From positions 1-57,049 of the forward strand of contig CAZLMW010000047.1 in the NCBI GenBank assembly GCA_964560875.1: 57,049 nucleotides of DNA, written 5' to 3'. The position numbers were made by a program, and so were the translations under genes. Positions 10,701 to 18,598 of the stretch are shown here, piece after piece (the first letter of the stretch is position 1; every line of letters begins with the position of its first letter). The notes below the pieces were generated by a model. The model was not told where the DNA came from, did no database searches, and saw only the letters and a list, made by a program, of their open reading frames with translations. Origin of the DNA: CAZLMW01 sp964560875. Its GTDB lineage: Bacteria; Myxococcota_A; UBA9042.

Positions 10701-11159
10701 GAGCGGGCTGGCTACGCAACGGGCGCTTTCTGGGGTGGCATTCCCGCTGGCAGTGGCGTGTTGATGACGGGAATCGCCGGCACCGGCAGTAAGACAGACG
10801 GGCTCATGGTCCGCATCGACGCCAACGGAAACCCGGTCTGGACCAAGACCGTGGGCGGCAACCTCGCCGACAGCCTGGTCAAAGGTGTCGCCGTGCCGGG
10901 CGGCTTTCTCCTGCCCGGCGACAAGGATGGCTTTCAGCAGGGGTCTGGCAAGCGCTTCATCATGCGGATCGACTCGTTCGGCAACTCGAACTGCACCGCG
11001 TCGGGCACGTGTGCCGGCAAGTCTTCAACGAGCTGCGAGGACACCAACCCGTGCACGCTGGACACCTGCGACGGCAAGTCCGGATGCAAGCACAGCAACA
11101 TGCCCGACAAGAGCCCGTGCGGCGGCGGGAAGACCTGCAAAGCCGGAACCTGCGGGTAG
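7788..11159 (+). CDS. Large secreted lipoprotein: Ig-like, MopE-type Asp-rich, Cys-rich and beta-propeller regions
   Basis: A 1123-residue protein. The ATG at 7788 is chosen over an earlier in-frame start because GGAG lies just upstream and a signal peptide follows, ending at the lipobox VAAVGC (Cys33). Then come an acidic Asp/Gly/Thr linker; three to four bacterial Ig-like domains (about 85-465); a calcium/metal-binding DxDGDGY segment with CNDSD and NCDGKD motifs resembling MopE or thrombospondin type 3 repeats (about 467-565); a Cys-rich region with DGNPCSTGDTC-type repeats (to about 720); a Gly-rich repeat region resembling a beta-propeller (about 720-1070); and a short Cys-rich tail. It should sit on the outer surface. 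Function is unknown, but adhesion or substrate contact is plausible. Confidence 0.85.
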   Translation: MNAPIRFGRGGGLPRSVGSLVLAAVFLVAAVGCTGDPDDGDDSADAVADAGDDATTGDGATGADGQVGGDSTAGDISGDTATHPAPEVKFTAPANGAVVKGKIKFEIDAKAAAGLTIKKVDLDIDSALYVSDEKAPWSFVLDTNQRPEGEYKIGATAHDSAGGKKRAEIAITIDRSGPEILFKSPLANAHVNGDVTPIKLALEVAGDQPTTVAFSAIRKGKISVLKTLKEAPWQTDWSTKGLEGGAWTLRAIGNDKHGNSTTTTVNVVVDRGPKTTLETPKSGQTVFGTIDVKVTCEDDVGLTKLKVDTGGKVIAEQSISGTKKTVTVKWNTVGFKPTFNVLTATCFDGNGQFSNDHAKVTVDQKPVAALKSCTGQGFKNCTAVPVVPAALFGTHKLIAGVQDDDATLKSVALKLDGKPLADLSKAPFEHAWDTTKTADGPHKLDATFKTSKGDALNLSFSVTINNCDTDKDGHKDKTAACGGLDCDDKDKGVFPGAADPYGDGKDSNCDGKDGKDADGDGYFDKASGGKDCNDSDKTIRPCADDKAGDGIDSNCDGKDTQSCDDCDSCSVDTASGDSCLHIAFGDGNKCSDGNPCSTGDTCNNGSCIATSSKDCNDGNLCTADSCSVSGSGANAKLSCKHTPSTGACFDGDACTVKTCIKGVCKVGGAVKCDDGIACTEDKCDAKSGCFAVTAKDGAACATGCKIGVCKTGTCNGSVDGIWQKIYAGSTGRVMTIVPAGKGEYFGVGYAVSGLPMGFIMRFDGAGKAIWQKNLGASSSGALIDAAADGKGGVIAGGVKIGGFGGTQQGAVSWISSTGSVKKTTNVTGTVSLTGITVDDDGNAYVAGGVGTTSPNGGRVVALSTTGSTKWTQDATGTGKGATLNRIEYADGHVVAVGAAPAGNYTTGFARKLSTAGKTIWTLKTQPSGYISASFVGLSASKTGWVAGGAAQKFSSASAFAVGIDNNGKKLWERAGYATGAFWGGIPAGSGVLMTGIAGTGSKTDGLMVRIDANGNPVWTKTVGGNLADSLVKGVAVPGGFLLPGDKDGFQQGSGKRFIMRIDSFGNSNCTASGTCAGKSSTSCEDTNPCTLDTCDGKSGCKHSNMPDKSPCGGGKTCKAGTCG

Positions 11160-11202
11160 CGCGCGATTCAGTGCGGTGATCTCTTGAAGGAACGCGGGCC
11201 GC

Positions 11203-12516
11203 TCAGTCGGTGGCGTCGGCCCAACCGTCGCGCACCAATGACGCGATGATCTCGGCGCCGCGATGTCCCCAAACGGGATGTGCTTCGGCGGACCGCTCGT
11301 CGGCGATTCGGCGGGCGATTCCCGCGGGTGTGGCGCCCGATTCGGCGGCCTCGGCGAGGATGCGCAGCGACAGGTTGTAGATGCTGCCGTCCCAGTCGGT
11401 ACCGAGGTGCTTTTCGAGCTTCGAGTCGCCGGTTGCGTAGCCGTACTGCTCGTCGGCGCAATTGACGATCCCCATCCGGTTGACGAGGAAGTCCGGCATG
11501 AACAGCGCGCCTCTGCGCTGCAGGCGACGGTCATCCGTGAGCGGGTCGGCGAGCTGGTTGTTGGCGGCACCACACACGATCGGCGCGACGATTGTGTCGA
11601 TCGTCTCCTTGTTCAACACCCCACCAACCGCGCAGGGAGCGACGATATCGACGTCCTCCGCCAGCACCGCGTTGTCGCCACGGTCAACGATGCGGGCGTC
11701 GAGCCAGTCGCCGAAGCGGGCTTTCCCCTCGTCCACAGTGGCCGCGTCGATGTCGGTTCCGATGGCGCGCGCGACGCCTTTTTCCTGCAGCTCCATGAGC
11801 ATCGGCGTCGCGACGTGGCCGAGCCCCTGGACGGCGACGGTCTTGTCCTCCAGGCCGCCCTTGTCGAGGTGAGCCAGCGCCGCTTCCATTCCGCGAACGG
11901 TTCCTCGTGCGGTCGCGATCGAAGGATTGCCGCTGCCGCCGAGGCGCGGGGGAACGCATGTCGTGAACCGTGTCGCTGAGAACACCGCTTCCATGTCGTC
12001 AACCGACGTCCCGACGTCCTCCGCGGTCACGTAGCAGCCGCGCAAACTGGTGATGAACCGTCCGTAGGCTGCATAGATTTCGCGCCGACGCCCTGGTTCC
12101 TGCACGTCGACGCCGTCCGAATAGGCGATCAGGCCCTTGCCGCCGCCCCACCACAGGCCGGCGAGCGCGTTCTTTCGGGTCATGCCGCGGGACAGCCGCA
12201 ACCCGTCGATGATCGCGTCGATCGCCCGGTCATAGCGCCAACACCGCACGCCACCGGCGCCCTGCCCGCGGATCGTGCGGTGGATAGCGGCGACAAACAT
12301 GACGTCGAGATCATGGTCGTAGGCCAGGAACACCGCTTCGTGGGCGTCGAAGTCGCGCGGATCGGCGGCAATTCGGTTCGCGAGGGGCTGCAGCGCGTAG
12401 TGGCTGGCGCGCATCCCCTGCGAGGCGGCGTCCCAGGTCAGCGACACGCGACTGACGCCCAATCGTTTGAGATTGCTACCAAAATGGACAATTGATCGCT
12501 CTTCGACGGTCGCCAT
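11203..12516 (-). CDS. Glu/Leu/Phe/Val dehydrogenase family (leucine-dehydrogenase-like)
   Basis: A 437-residue protein. The ATG at 12516 has a strong GGAGGGAGG upstream, so the longer frame from 12609 is not used. GGGKGLI at about 124-130 carries the catalytic lysine region shared with leucine and phenylalanine dehydrogenases. VAVQGLGHVATPM (about 235) is the Rossmann NAD-binding loop followed by TDID. The enzyme should deaminate a branched-chain or aromatic amino acid to its 2-oxo acid with NAD+. Leucine dehydrogenases are usually about 365 residues, so this one has an extended N-terminus, and exact substrate assignment is unsafe. The upstream region is shared with a divergent sigma-54 promoter and a pair of direct repeats. 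Confidence 0.87.
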   Translation of the reverse strand: MATVEERSIVHFGSNLKRLGVSRVSLTWDAASQGMRASHYALQPLANRIAADPRDFDAHEAVFLAYDHDLDVMFVAAIHRTIRGQGAGGVRCWRYDRAIDAIIDGLRLSRGMTRKNALAGLWWGGGKGLIAYSDGVDVQEPGRRREIYAAYGRFITSLRGCYVTAEDVGTSVDDMEAVFSATRFTTCVPPRLGGSGNPSIATARGTVRGMEAALAHLDKGGLEDKTVAVQGLGHVATPMLMELQEKGVARAIGTDIDAATVDEGKARFGDWLDARIVDRGDNAVLAEDVDIVAPCAVGGVLNKETIDTIVAPIVCGAANNQLADPLTDDRRLQRRGALFMPDFLVNRMGIVNCADEQYGYATGDSKLEKHLGTDWDGSIYNLSLRILAEAAESGATPAGIARRIADERSAEAHPVWGHRGAEIIASLVRDGWADATD

Positions 12517-12549
12517 CGTGCGCCTCCCTCCTGCGGCCGGGAAGAGCTC

Positions 12550-12575
12550 GGAACGTTCGATTGTTGGAACGTACG
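12550..12575. promoter_or_regulatory. Near-identical direct repeats GGAACGTTCG / GGAACGTACG
   Basis: Two 10-base elements (12550-12559 and 12566-12575) differ at one base and are offset by 16 bases, about a turn and a half of helix. Each contains the palindromic core GAACGTTC or CGTACG. They lie between the divergent dehydrogenase and the sigma-54 promoter at 12604, so they are a candidate binding site for a regulator of either gene. Confidence 0.45.
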
Positions 12576-12603
12576 TGTGCTGCGCCCGGTCGCCGCCAAC
12601 TTC

Positions 12604-12619
12604 TGGCACGGGTCTTGCT
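12604..12619 (+). promoter_or_regulatory. Sigma-54 promoter of the 41-residue membrane microprotein
   Basis: TGGCACGGGTCTTGCT matches TGGCACG-N4-TTGCW exactly. GG at 12605-12606 and GC at 12617-12618 are 12 apart. The start near 12630 leaves a leader of about 35 bases, containing AAGGAGG, before the ATG at 12665. Confidence 0.8.
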
Positions 12620-12664
12620 GCCTTTCAAGCACGGCGACGGGCCTGCGCACTGCAAGGAGGCGCC

Positions 12665-12790
12665 ATGCAAAGCCAAGCGACCACCGCGAGCGACAAAACC
12701 CCACGCATCGAGGAAATCGCGTTCAAGATCTTCGGCATCGTCGTCAGCGCGACCATTGCGATCGTGGCCCACGGTTGGCTCGCGCTGTAA
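12665..12790 (+). CDS. Sigma-54-driven single-pass membrane microprotein (41 residues)
   Basis: The ORF encodes 41 residues. A polar N-terminal half (MQSQATTASDKTPRIEEIAF) is followed by one hydrophobic helix of about 18 residues (FGIVVSATIAIVAH) and ends GWLAL. A textbook ribosome-binding site, AAGGAGG, lies 4 bases before the ATG, and a perfect sigma-54 promoter lies about 45 bases before it. These together make a real gene likely despite its size. No signal cleavage site is evident, so it should be an inner-membrane protein with its N-terminus inside. I know no family. By analogy with other stress-induced microproteins it may tune a membrane complex. Confidence 0.68.
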   Translation: MQSQATTASDKTPRIEEIAFKIFGIVVSATIAIVAHGWLAL

Positions 12791-12837
12791 GAGAGCGCGT
12801 TGTCCACGTTGGGCGGGCCGGCGACCTTTCGAGCGGA

Positions 12838-14397
12838 CTATTCGAGTCCGGGGCCGTCGTCTGCGGGCGGCACCCACGACATGCGATCGATATTGGCCTC
12901 GGCGATCTGGCGCTCGCGACCGATGTAGTCGACGACCACTTTGCCACCTTCGAGCGTCATCTTTACGCCCATTTCGATGCCCCACGGCACGATTGTCTCG
13001 ATGGGCGCGGTCGGAAACAGGCCCTTCGGCGAATGGATGTGGCCGTCGACGAGCTCGAGCACTTTGAGTTCGCTGATCTCGCTGATGACGAAAGGCGTCT
13101 CGACCAGGCCGTCGACCTCGAATTGGTTGGGGTTCCACGGAATCTCGCCGCGCAATGTCGTGGTCGGGTCGAAGATGCGCTTCCACGAGGTCGTGCGGAT
13201 CGACCGAACACTGGGCGGAAGGCGCTTGAGAATCGCGTTGGCGACGTCGACAACGGGCTCACTCGCACGGGAAGCCGCCGTCGCGATCTGGGCACCGAAG
13301 CCTCGAAACGGGTTGCCGAGCGCGCCCGAGAGCTGCACCAGGACGTCGCGAAAATCCTCGGGCGGATCGGTCGTCAAGACGCGCCAGGAGTCCTTCTCAG
13401 GCAGCTCGTAGTAGTGCGCTTCCAGGACGTTGACCGAGCCGCGCCGCATCAAGAATCGCTTGGAGCCGTCGTCGAGCTGGTCGCTGAAGTTGCTCGACCG
13501 CAGTTTGGGCAGCCCAAAGATCTCCCGGCCGAGGTAAATCGCCATGATGTTGTCGGGGTACATAAACGGCACGTGGAATCGCGGCAGCGTGAGTCGTGGG
13601 ATCTTCACGGGCACGAAGATGGACACCTCGTGGTAGTCAAAGGCCCGCGCGTTGTCGGGGTAAACCGACCGGATCTGCTCCATGTCGATGAGCACCAACA
13701 TGTAGAACGGCATCCCCGGGTACAGCTGCGCGCCCGGCGGGATATGCAGCGTTTCGGTGGTCTCATCGGGCAGCTTGCAAAAGAAGATGCGCATCCGCGC
13801 ATTGGCGATGCTGTACGGCGCGGGCAGCAGCCAGCCGGAGTTGCTGGGGAAATACTGATCGAAGGCCTCGTCGAATTGGCCGTGGTCGTTGAGGTATTCG
13901 GCGCCGTGATCGGCCACGTATTCGAGCATGGCGCGGCATAGACCCGGCTCTGCGTCGACAGCGGCGTTGAGCGCCTTGCGCGTGATTGGGATGGCTTCAA
14001 CCGTTTCGCGCGTTCGCACTTCCGCGCCATAACGAGAGCCGCGGCTGTCCGGCAACGTCGTGAGCATCGGGATCTCGCCCACAAGCGCTCCCGGCCCGCG
14101 CACAGCAGCCCGGATTGCGTTGCGCCACTCGTCCACCGAGCCGGCAAGGATGAACCAGCACACGTCGCGCTCGTCTTCATCGTCGAAGATTCGGTCGTAT
14201 TCGGGCCACTGGTAGACGGTCACGTCGTCGGTTCCGAACAACGCATCCCACGCAGCGATGACCCGGCCTCGTCCGAATTGGCGCACGCGCCGCGGTAATC
14301 CACGTTTCAAGGCACCAAGGCGGCGATGCAGCTGTCCGCGGGTCAGCGTGTACGGCGTCGTGGGGCCCTTCGTCGGGTGATAGCGAACTTCAACCAT
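12838..14397 (-). CDS. Cyclic-nucleotide-binding-like domain fused to an acetoacetate decarboxylase-like domain
   Basis: A 519-residue protein with ATG at 14397 supported by GGGAG upstream; the frame extends to 14616 without support. Residues about 60-175 (ending before YFPSNSGW) resemble a cNMP-binding beta-roll: GALVGEIPMLTTLPDSRG mimics the usual GxxFGEIALL...R phosphate cassette. The C-terminal part (about 190-510) resembles acetoacetate decarboxylase, with HVPFMYPDN and GREIFGLPKLRSS containing a conserved-type lysine. The family decarboxylates 2-oxo or 3-oxo acids or acts as a hydratase-aldolase. A cNMP domain on this enzyme is unusual and suggests ligand gating. It lies 59 bases after hemC in the same direction. 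Confidence 0.68.
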   Translation of the reverse strand: MVEVRYHPTKGPTTPYTLTRGQLHRRLGALKRGLPRRVRQFGRGRVIAAWDALFGTDDVTVYQWPEYDRIFDDEDERDVCWFILAGSVDEWRNAIRAAVRGPGALVGEIPMLTTLPDSRGSRYGAEVRTRETVEAIPITRKALNAAVDAEPGLCRAMLEYVADHGAEYLNDHGQFDEAFDQYFPSNSGWLLPAPYSIANARMRIFFCKLPDETTETLHIPPGAQLYPGMPFYMLVLIDMEQIRSVYPDNARAFDYHEVSIFVPVKIPRLTLPRFHVPFMYPDNIMAIYLGREIFGLPKLRSSNFSDQLDDGSKRFLMRRGSVNVLEAHYYELPEKDSWRVLTTDPPEDFRDVLVQLSGALGNPFRGFGAQIATAASRASEPVVDVANAILKRLPPSVRSIRTTSWKRIFDPTTTLRGEIPWNPNQFEVDGLVETPFVISEISELKVLELVDGHIHSPKGLFPTAPIETIVPWGIEMGVKMTLEGGKVVVDYIGRERQIAEANIDRMSWVPPADDGPGLE

Positions 14398-14456
14398 GAC
14401 CAGATCTCCCGCGAGTCGTGGACCGTCAGGCGCCGGCCGACCAGCAGCAACGTTTG

Positions 14457-15407
14457 CTAGTTGAGCGTTGCGGCTGCTGCTGTCCAGGGTCGCTCGCCAG
14501 CTTGTTCGCGAATCGCCGCGGCGACAGAAGTTCCGAGAGCGATCGCGTCGTCGCCCCGCGCTTCGGCCCGCCAGACTTTGCTGCCGTCGGGCATCGCAAC
14601 GAGGCCGCGCAGCCACAAACTGCCGTCATCCTGGGTCAACGCCAGGCCGGCGATGGGCGTTCGGCATGAACCGTCCAGCGCCGCCAACATCGCACGCTCG
14701 GCGTCGACCGCGCGTTCCGTTTTGCGACAACCAATGGCACGGATCATCGGCTCGACGCGCTCATCATCGATGCGGCATTCGATTCCAATCGCGCCCTGGG
14801 CGACGGCGGGCAGGAGCTCTTCAGGCTCGAAGACGGCGGTTGCAACTTCGGCAAGTCCCAGTCGGTTCAGCCCGGCGAGAGCGAGGAGGGTGGCGTCCGC
14901 GATCTTCTCTTTGAGTTTGCGCATGCGCGTTTGCACGTTGCCGCGAAACTCGAGCACTTCGAGATCCGGTCGCGCAGCAAGCACCTGGGCGCGGCGACGC
15001 AGCGACGAGGTCCCGACGCGACCACCAGCGGCCAACGCGGCGAGCGTCTTGTCGGTCGGGCACAGCCACGCATCGCGCGGGTCTTCCCGGGTCAGCATCG
15101 CCGTAATCCGCAAGCCCTCGGGCAAAACGGTCGGCATGTCCTTCATCGAATGCACGGCGACATCGACGCGCCCGTCGAGCAGGCGGTCCTCGATCTCTTT
15201 GGTGAACAAACCCTTGCCGCCGATCGCGGCGAGCGAACGGTCGAGGATCCGGTCGCCTTTCGTCGAGACGATGACGATTTCGGCGCTGGCGGGATTCGGA
15301 AGACATCCGGCCGCCACCAGACGTTCGCGAACCTCGTAGGCCTGCGCGAGGGCCAGTGGGCTACCGCGGGTGCCGATCTTGAGCGTAGTGGTGCGTTCAA
15401 CGGTCAT
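14457..15407 (-). CDS. hemC: Hydroxymethylbilane synthase (porphobilinogen deaminase)
   Basis: A 316-residue protein of typical length. The N-terminus IGTRGSPLALAQA, the active-site segment VHSMKDMPT (catalytic Asp90), GTSSLRRRAQ, FRGNVQTRMRKL and the cofactor-cysteine segment DGSCRTPIAG (Cys248, which holds the dipyrromethane primer) are all intact. It polymerises four porphobilinogen molecules to hydroxymethylbilane in haem and corrin synthesis. No other haem gene is adjacent. It lies 73 bases after the Nudix gene in a possible five-gene minus-strand unit. The ATG has no strong ribosome-binding site. Confidence 0.96.
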   Translation of the reverse strand: MTVERTTTLKIGTRGSPLALAQAYEVRERLVAAGCLPNPASAEIVIVSTKGDRILDRSLAAIGGKGLFTKEIEDRLLDGRVDVAVHSMKDMPTVLPEGLRITAMLTREDPRDAWLCPTDKTLAALAAGGRVGTSSLRRRAQVLAARPDLEVLEFRGNVQTRMRKLKEKIADATLLALAGLNRLGLAEVATAVFEPEELLPAVAQGAIGIECRIDDERVEPMIRAIGCRKTERAVDAERAMLAALDGSCRTPIAGLALTQDDGSLWLRGLVAMPDGSKVWRAEARGDDAIALGTSVAAAIREQAGERPWTAAAATLN

Positions 15408-15480
15408 AGCGCCGGAATCTACGTCGGGCGGCCACGAATGACCACTGTGACCGCTGTCGCAAGTTTGATGCCCCAAAGAC

Positions 15481-16038
15481 TCAGCCCTGGGCCGCGAGCA
15501 GACGTCGCGCCGCGCGGCGTACGGATTCGTCGGTCTCGACCTCGGCGAGTTCGCTGATCGGAAGCCACTGCAAGCCATCGACCTCATCGCTGCCCGTCGC
15601 GTCGGATTCGCGGGCGATGAAGCAAAAACGCAGGTCGAAGTGCTCGTGCGCCGGCTCGTCGCCGTGCGCGGGAATCGGATGCACGTCAACGTCGAGCAAG
15701 CCGTCTCCGGCGACGGTCATGGTCTCGATGCCTGTCTCCTCGGTGACTTCTCGTTTGGCGGCGGCGAGCGGATCGGCGTCGATCGGGTCGATGTGTCCGC
15801 CGGGCTGCAACCAACGCTTCAGCTTGCGGTGGAAGATCAGCAACACACGCTGCCGATCCGGTGAAACGACAAACGAGCTCGCCGTGAAATGACCGGGTCG
15901 GAAATGGCTGCGGGCGTAGGGGTCGCCGCTGACAGCAACCAGCTCGTGCATCCGGCGCAGATGCTGCTGCTCGAGCGCGTCCACGGCGACGTGTTTGGCG
16001 AGCAGCGAACGGGTCGCAGCTTTCATGGAGTCGTTCAT
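15481..16038 (-). CDS. Nudix hydrolase
   Basis: A 185-residue protein. The Nudix box begins GGHIDPIDADPLAAAKREVT and continues EETGI (about residues 77-101). It keeps the REVTEETGI helix with the metal-binding glutamates, but the usual glutamate after the first glycines is replaced by Asp. The family hydrolyses a nucleoside diphosphate linked to another group; the substrate cannot be deduced. The ATG is preceded by GAGG and starts 9 bases after the stop of the upstream monooxygenase gene, so the two are cotranscribed. Confidence 0.88.
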   Translation of the reverse strand: MNDSMKAATRSLLAKHVAVDALEQQHLRRMHELVAVSGDPYARSHFRPGHFTASSFVVSPDRQRVLLIFHRKLKRWLQPGGHIDPIDADPLAAAKREVTEETGIETMTVAGDGLLDVDVHPIPAHGDEPAHEHFDLRFCFIARESDATGSDEVDGLQWLPISELAEVETDESVRRAARRLLAAQG

Positions 16039-16047
16039 CGCGCGACC

Positions 16048-17754
16048 TCAGATCTTGACGCCACAAGCCGCGAGCTGGGGCGTGCACTTGCCCTGGTCGA
16101 CCTCGGGGCCGATGCATTTTTGGAACGTGTTCAGCTGACCACCGCACTTGGTGAACACGCACGAACCCGCGCTCCCGCAATCGCTGATGCACTCGAACAG
16201 CGGCGCCGTCTTGGTCACGCAACTGCCGGTCAGACCGCACTGAATCGTGGCGGTGTACACGCAGGTTTGGCACGTGCCGCCGACGCTCTGACCGCACGAC
16301 AACACGCAGGTTCCAAAGTCCTTGTCCTTGCGGCAGTCGCTGTAGCACTTGTCAAAGCCCGGGCACGATTTGGTCGAGTCTTCCTCCGGGAAGTACGGCC
16401 GCTTCTCCAGCGCGTAGTTCAGGCACATCTCGTCGAGCGTTCCTTCGCCCCAAGTCACCTCTTGCGGCGCTACCTGCTTGCCGTTGACGCGAGGCTGGTC
16501 CGCGGCGGCGTTGTCGTATGTGCACGACAACTCGAGCTCTTCGCCGGGCTTGACGATGACCGGTTCCGAGGCCCTGAACGGGTACGAGAGCTGCCAGTTG
16601 AAGTCGTAGCGCTTGACGTCAGCCAGGCACTCGCGTTTGCCATCGGCGCCGATCTTGTGAACGGAGATCTTGCGGCCGAATGTGTGCATGTGCGGCGTGG
16701 TCGCGATGAATTCCCAGTCCTTCTTGCCCGAGTTCTTGAAGCGCCGCTTGTGGGTTGAGCCCTTCGCACCGGCCGGGATCTTGATGCCGAAATGGGGCAT
16801 CGGTCGGGCAACCAGCAGGTGTTTGGGCTTGTTCGTCGTGGTCCACAGGTCGAGCTGCGTGCGGTCGAGCTTCGGTTCAGCGGCGAGGTTGTAGTGGACC
16901 TGCATCACGAGCTTGGCGCCGGCCGGCACGCGTATACCGGTGCCTTCGGGGACGTGGACAGGCATATCTCCGGGGGCCCATCCGGCGACAGGACTGGGGC
17001 TGCCCACACCAGCGCCGCCGAAACAGGTGTAGCCGTCGCCTTCCTCCGCATCATCCATCGCGGTCAGGGCGCCGACGAAGTTGGCGGGTACGGCGTAGAC
17101 GAGCACGTGGTGAACAAGCTCGCGTTGGTCGGGGGCGATGTTGCTCATCAGCACAAACGTCTCTTCGTTGAAGACGTGGTCCAGCGCATAGCAGCGGTAG
17201 TCGTCCGAGAGCGACTTCTTCGGCACGTAGCCCTTCGTCGGCTTCAGCGACAAATCGGGTTTGCCGTAGATCTCGAGGGGATCGGCGGGTTTGTCGGGCG
17301 CCTTATAGTCTGCCTCCTCACCGGCCGCGAAGTCGGACTCGCGCCAATCCTTGAGGGCCCGGGCGAGCGCCGTGGCGTCGCTGTCTGTCATCCACTGACC
17401 TTCGTAGCTTCGGCACGCGTCGTTTGCGCGCATCGGCGGCATCGTCCCGCCTTCGATCGCGGCGATGGAGGGATTGGCCATTGCCTTGGCGGTGCCGCGG
17501 TCATCGAGCGCGAACGGTCCCGCGCCCCCTGCGGTGTGGCAGCTGGAGCACCACTTCTCCATGCCGGCGCGAACATCTCGATGCCATGTCGCCTTGGGTT
17601 CGACGGTCTCGGACGTGCACGCGGCCATCGCAAGAAGCAACGAAAGGGCGACGACAGCGCGACCTTGGTGGCCGGCTGCGTTCGGTCGGTTTGATGCGCT
17701 CGATGCGCTCGGAGAGAAATCAGACGGGTGCTTTGAATCGGCGCGCTTGAACAT
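16048..17754 (-). CDS. Lipoprotein cytochrome c fused to copper type II (PHM/DBM-like) monooxygenase
   Basis: A 568-residue protein whose ATG at 17754 follows AGGAG. The signal ends at lipobox LAMAAC (Cys46). A c-type haem motif CSSCH (69-73) with a downstream MPP methionine forms a small cytochrome module. The rest matches the ascorbate-dependent copper monooxygenase fold with all expected copper ligands visible: HH (215-216), QVHY (His287), HMH (355-357) and DEMCLNY (Met443). The last 120 residues are Cys-rich. Such enzymes hydroxylate organic substrates at the surface; the attached cytochrome could supply electrons in place of ascorbate (inference). The substrate is unknown. It lies 39 bases after bpt. 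Confidence 0.83.
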   Translation of the reverse strand: MFKRADSKHPSDFSPSASSASNRPNAAGHQGRAVVALSLLLAMAACTSETVEPKATWHRDVRAGMEKWCSSCHTAGGAGPFALDDRGTAKAMANPSIAAIEGGTMPPMRANDACRSYEGQWMTDSDATALARALKDWRESDFAAGEEADYKAPDKPADPLEIYGKPDLSLKPTKGYVPKKSLSDDYRCYALDHVFNEETFVLMSNIAPDQRELVHHVLVYAVPANFVGALTAMDDAEEGDGYTCFGGAGVGSPSPVAGWAPGDMPVHVPEGTGIRVPAGAKLVMQVHYNLAAEPKLDRTQLDLWTTTNKPKHLLVARPMPHFGIKIPAGAKGSTHKRRFKNSGKKDWEFIATTPHMHTFGRKISVHKIGADGKRECLADVKRYDFNWQLSYPFRASEPVIVKPGEELELSCTYDNAAADQPRVNGKQVAPQEVTWGEGTLDEMCLNYALEKRPYFPEEDSTKSCPGFDKCYSDCRKDKDFGTCVLSCGQSVGGTCQTCVYTATIQCGLTGSCVTKTAPLFECISDCGSAGSCVFTKCGGQLNTFQKCIGPEVDQGKCTPQLAACGVKI

Positions 17755-17793
17755 GGCGGCTCCTGACGGGGACAACGTGCAGGCCGCGGCGAA

Positions 17794-18528
17794 TCAAGGG
17801 GACGGAGGTTGCGCGGCACGGCTGGGATCGAGCAGGCGCCAACCGCGGGGTCCAAGTGACTGCAGCGGTGCGAAGCGAATCTTGTACTGCATCTTGGGGC
17901 TGCCTTGCACCCAATATCCGAGGTAGACGTACGGCAATCCAGCCCGCCGAGCGCGCTCGATCAACCAAAGGACCATGAAGGTCCCGGGGCTGTCGTTGGC
18001 GATGTCGGGATCGAAGAAGCTGTAGACCGCCGAGAAGCCGTTTGTGAGTGCGTCGGTGAGCAAGCAGGCCCGCAGAACTCCGTCGCGATCGCGGAACTCG
18101 ACAACGGACGTATCGACGGTGCTCTCCTCGACCATCGCGCCGTAGTCGACCCGCTTCATGCCGACCATTTCGCCGCCGGCATGGCGGGATCGCAGGTAGC
18201 GGTCGAAGACGTCGAACTGCTCGTCGGTCGCCCGCGCGCCGGTCAATGTCGCGGCGAGCCCGGCGTTGCGGCGATCGACCCGTCGCATCGACTTGGTGGC
18301 CCGAAACTGCTCGACGACAACGCGTACGGACAAGCACTCGTGACAGCCCAGGCAGTGCGGGCGGTAGGCGAAGGTGTGACTGCGGCGAAAACCGGCGCGC
18401 GCCAGTCGGTCGTACAGCAAGAAGCCGCCACCGGGGGGAAGCTCGGCCAGGACCTTGCGCTCTTCGCGGTCGGGAAGGTAGGGACACGGAGCGGGGCGCG
18501 TGGCATAGAAGTCGACTAGAGACGTGGT
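17794..18528 (-). CDS. bpt: Bpt-type aminoacyl-tRNA--protein transferase (N-degron leucyl/arginyltransferase)
   Basis: About 244 residues. The conserved N-terminal block PCPYLPDREERKV and the Cys cluster YRPHCLGCHECLSVRV followed by F..TKSMRR are diagnostic of the Bpt/Ate family, which adds Leu (or Arg) to proteins with acidic N-termini and marks them for ClpS/ClpAP. The C-terminal GNAT-like half contains YSFFDPD and YLGYWVQGSPKMQYK. The start is uncertain. TTG at 18528 has GGGGGA upstream and gives the usual distance to PCPYLP; GTG at 18573 and TTG at 18594 are also in frame, but the last would nearly abut the divergent start at 18599. Confidence 0.9.
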   Translation of the reverse strand, partial: TTSLVDFYATRPAPCPYLPDREERKVLAELPPGGGFLLYDRLARAGFRRSHTFAYRPHCLGCHECLSVRVVVEQFRATKSMRRVDRRNAGLAATLTGARATDEQFDVFDRYLRSRHAGGEMVGMKRVDYGAMVEESTVDTSVVEFRDRDGVLRACLLTDALTNGFSAVYSFFDPDIANDSPGTFMVLWLIERARRAGLPYVYLGYWVQGSPKMQYKIRFAPLQSLGPRGWRLLDPSRAAQPPSP

Positions 18529-18598
18529 CAAATCCGCAGTTCCCCCGCACGCAGCTGCCGGTGCAAGCTTCACCTCAGCCGAACGCCGAGCCAAGTTG

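Noticed and set aside
12834..12850. CGGACT/AGTCCG hairpin after the microprotein gene as terminator
   Set aside because: It overlaps the end of the minus-strand decarboxylase-like gene and is followed by G residues instead of a T run on the plus strand.
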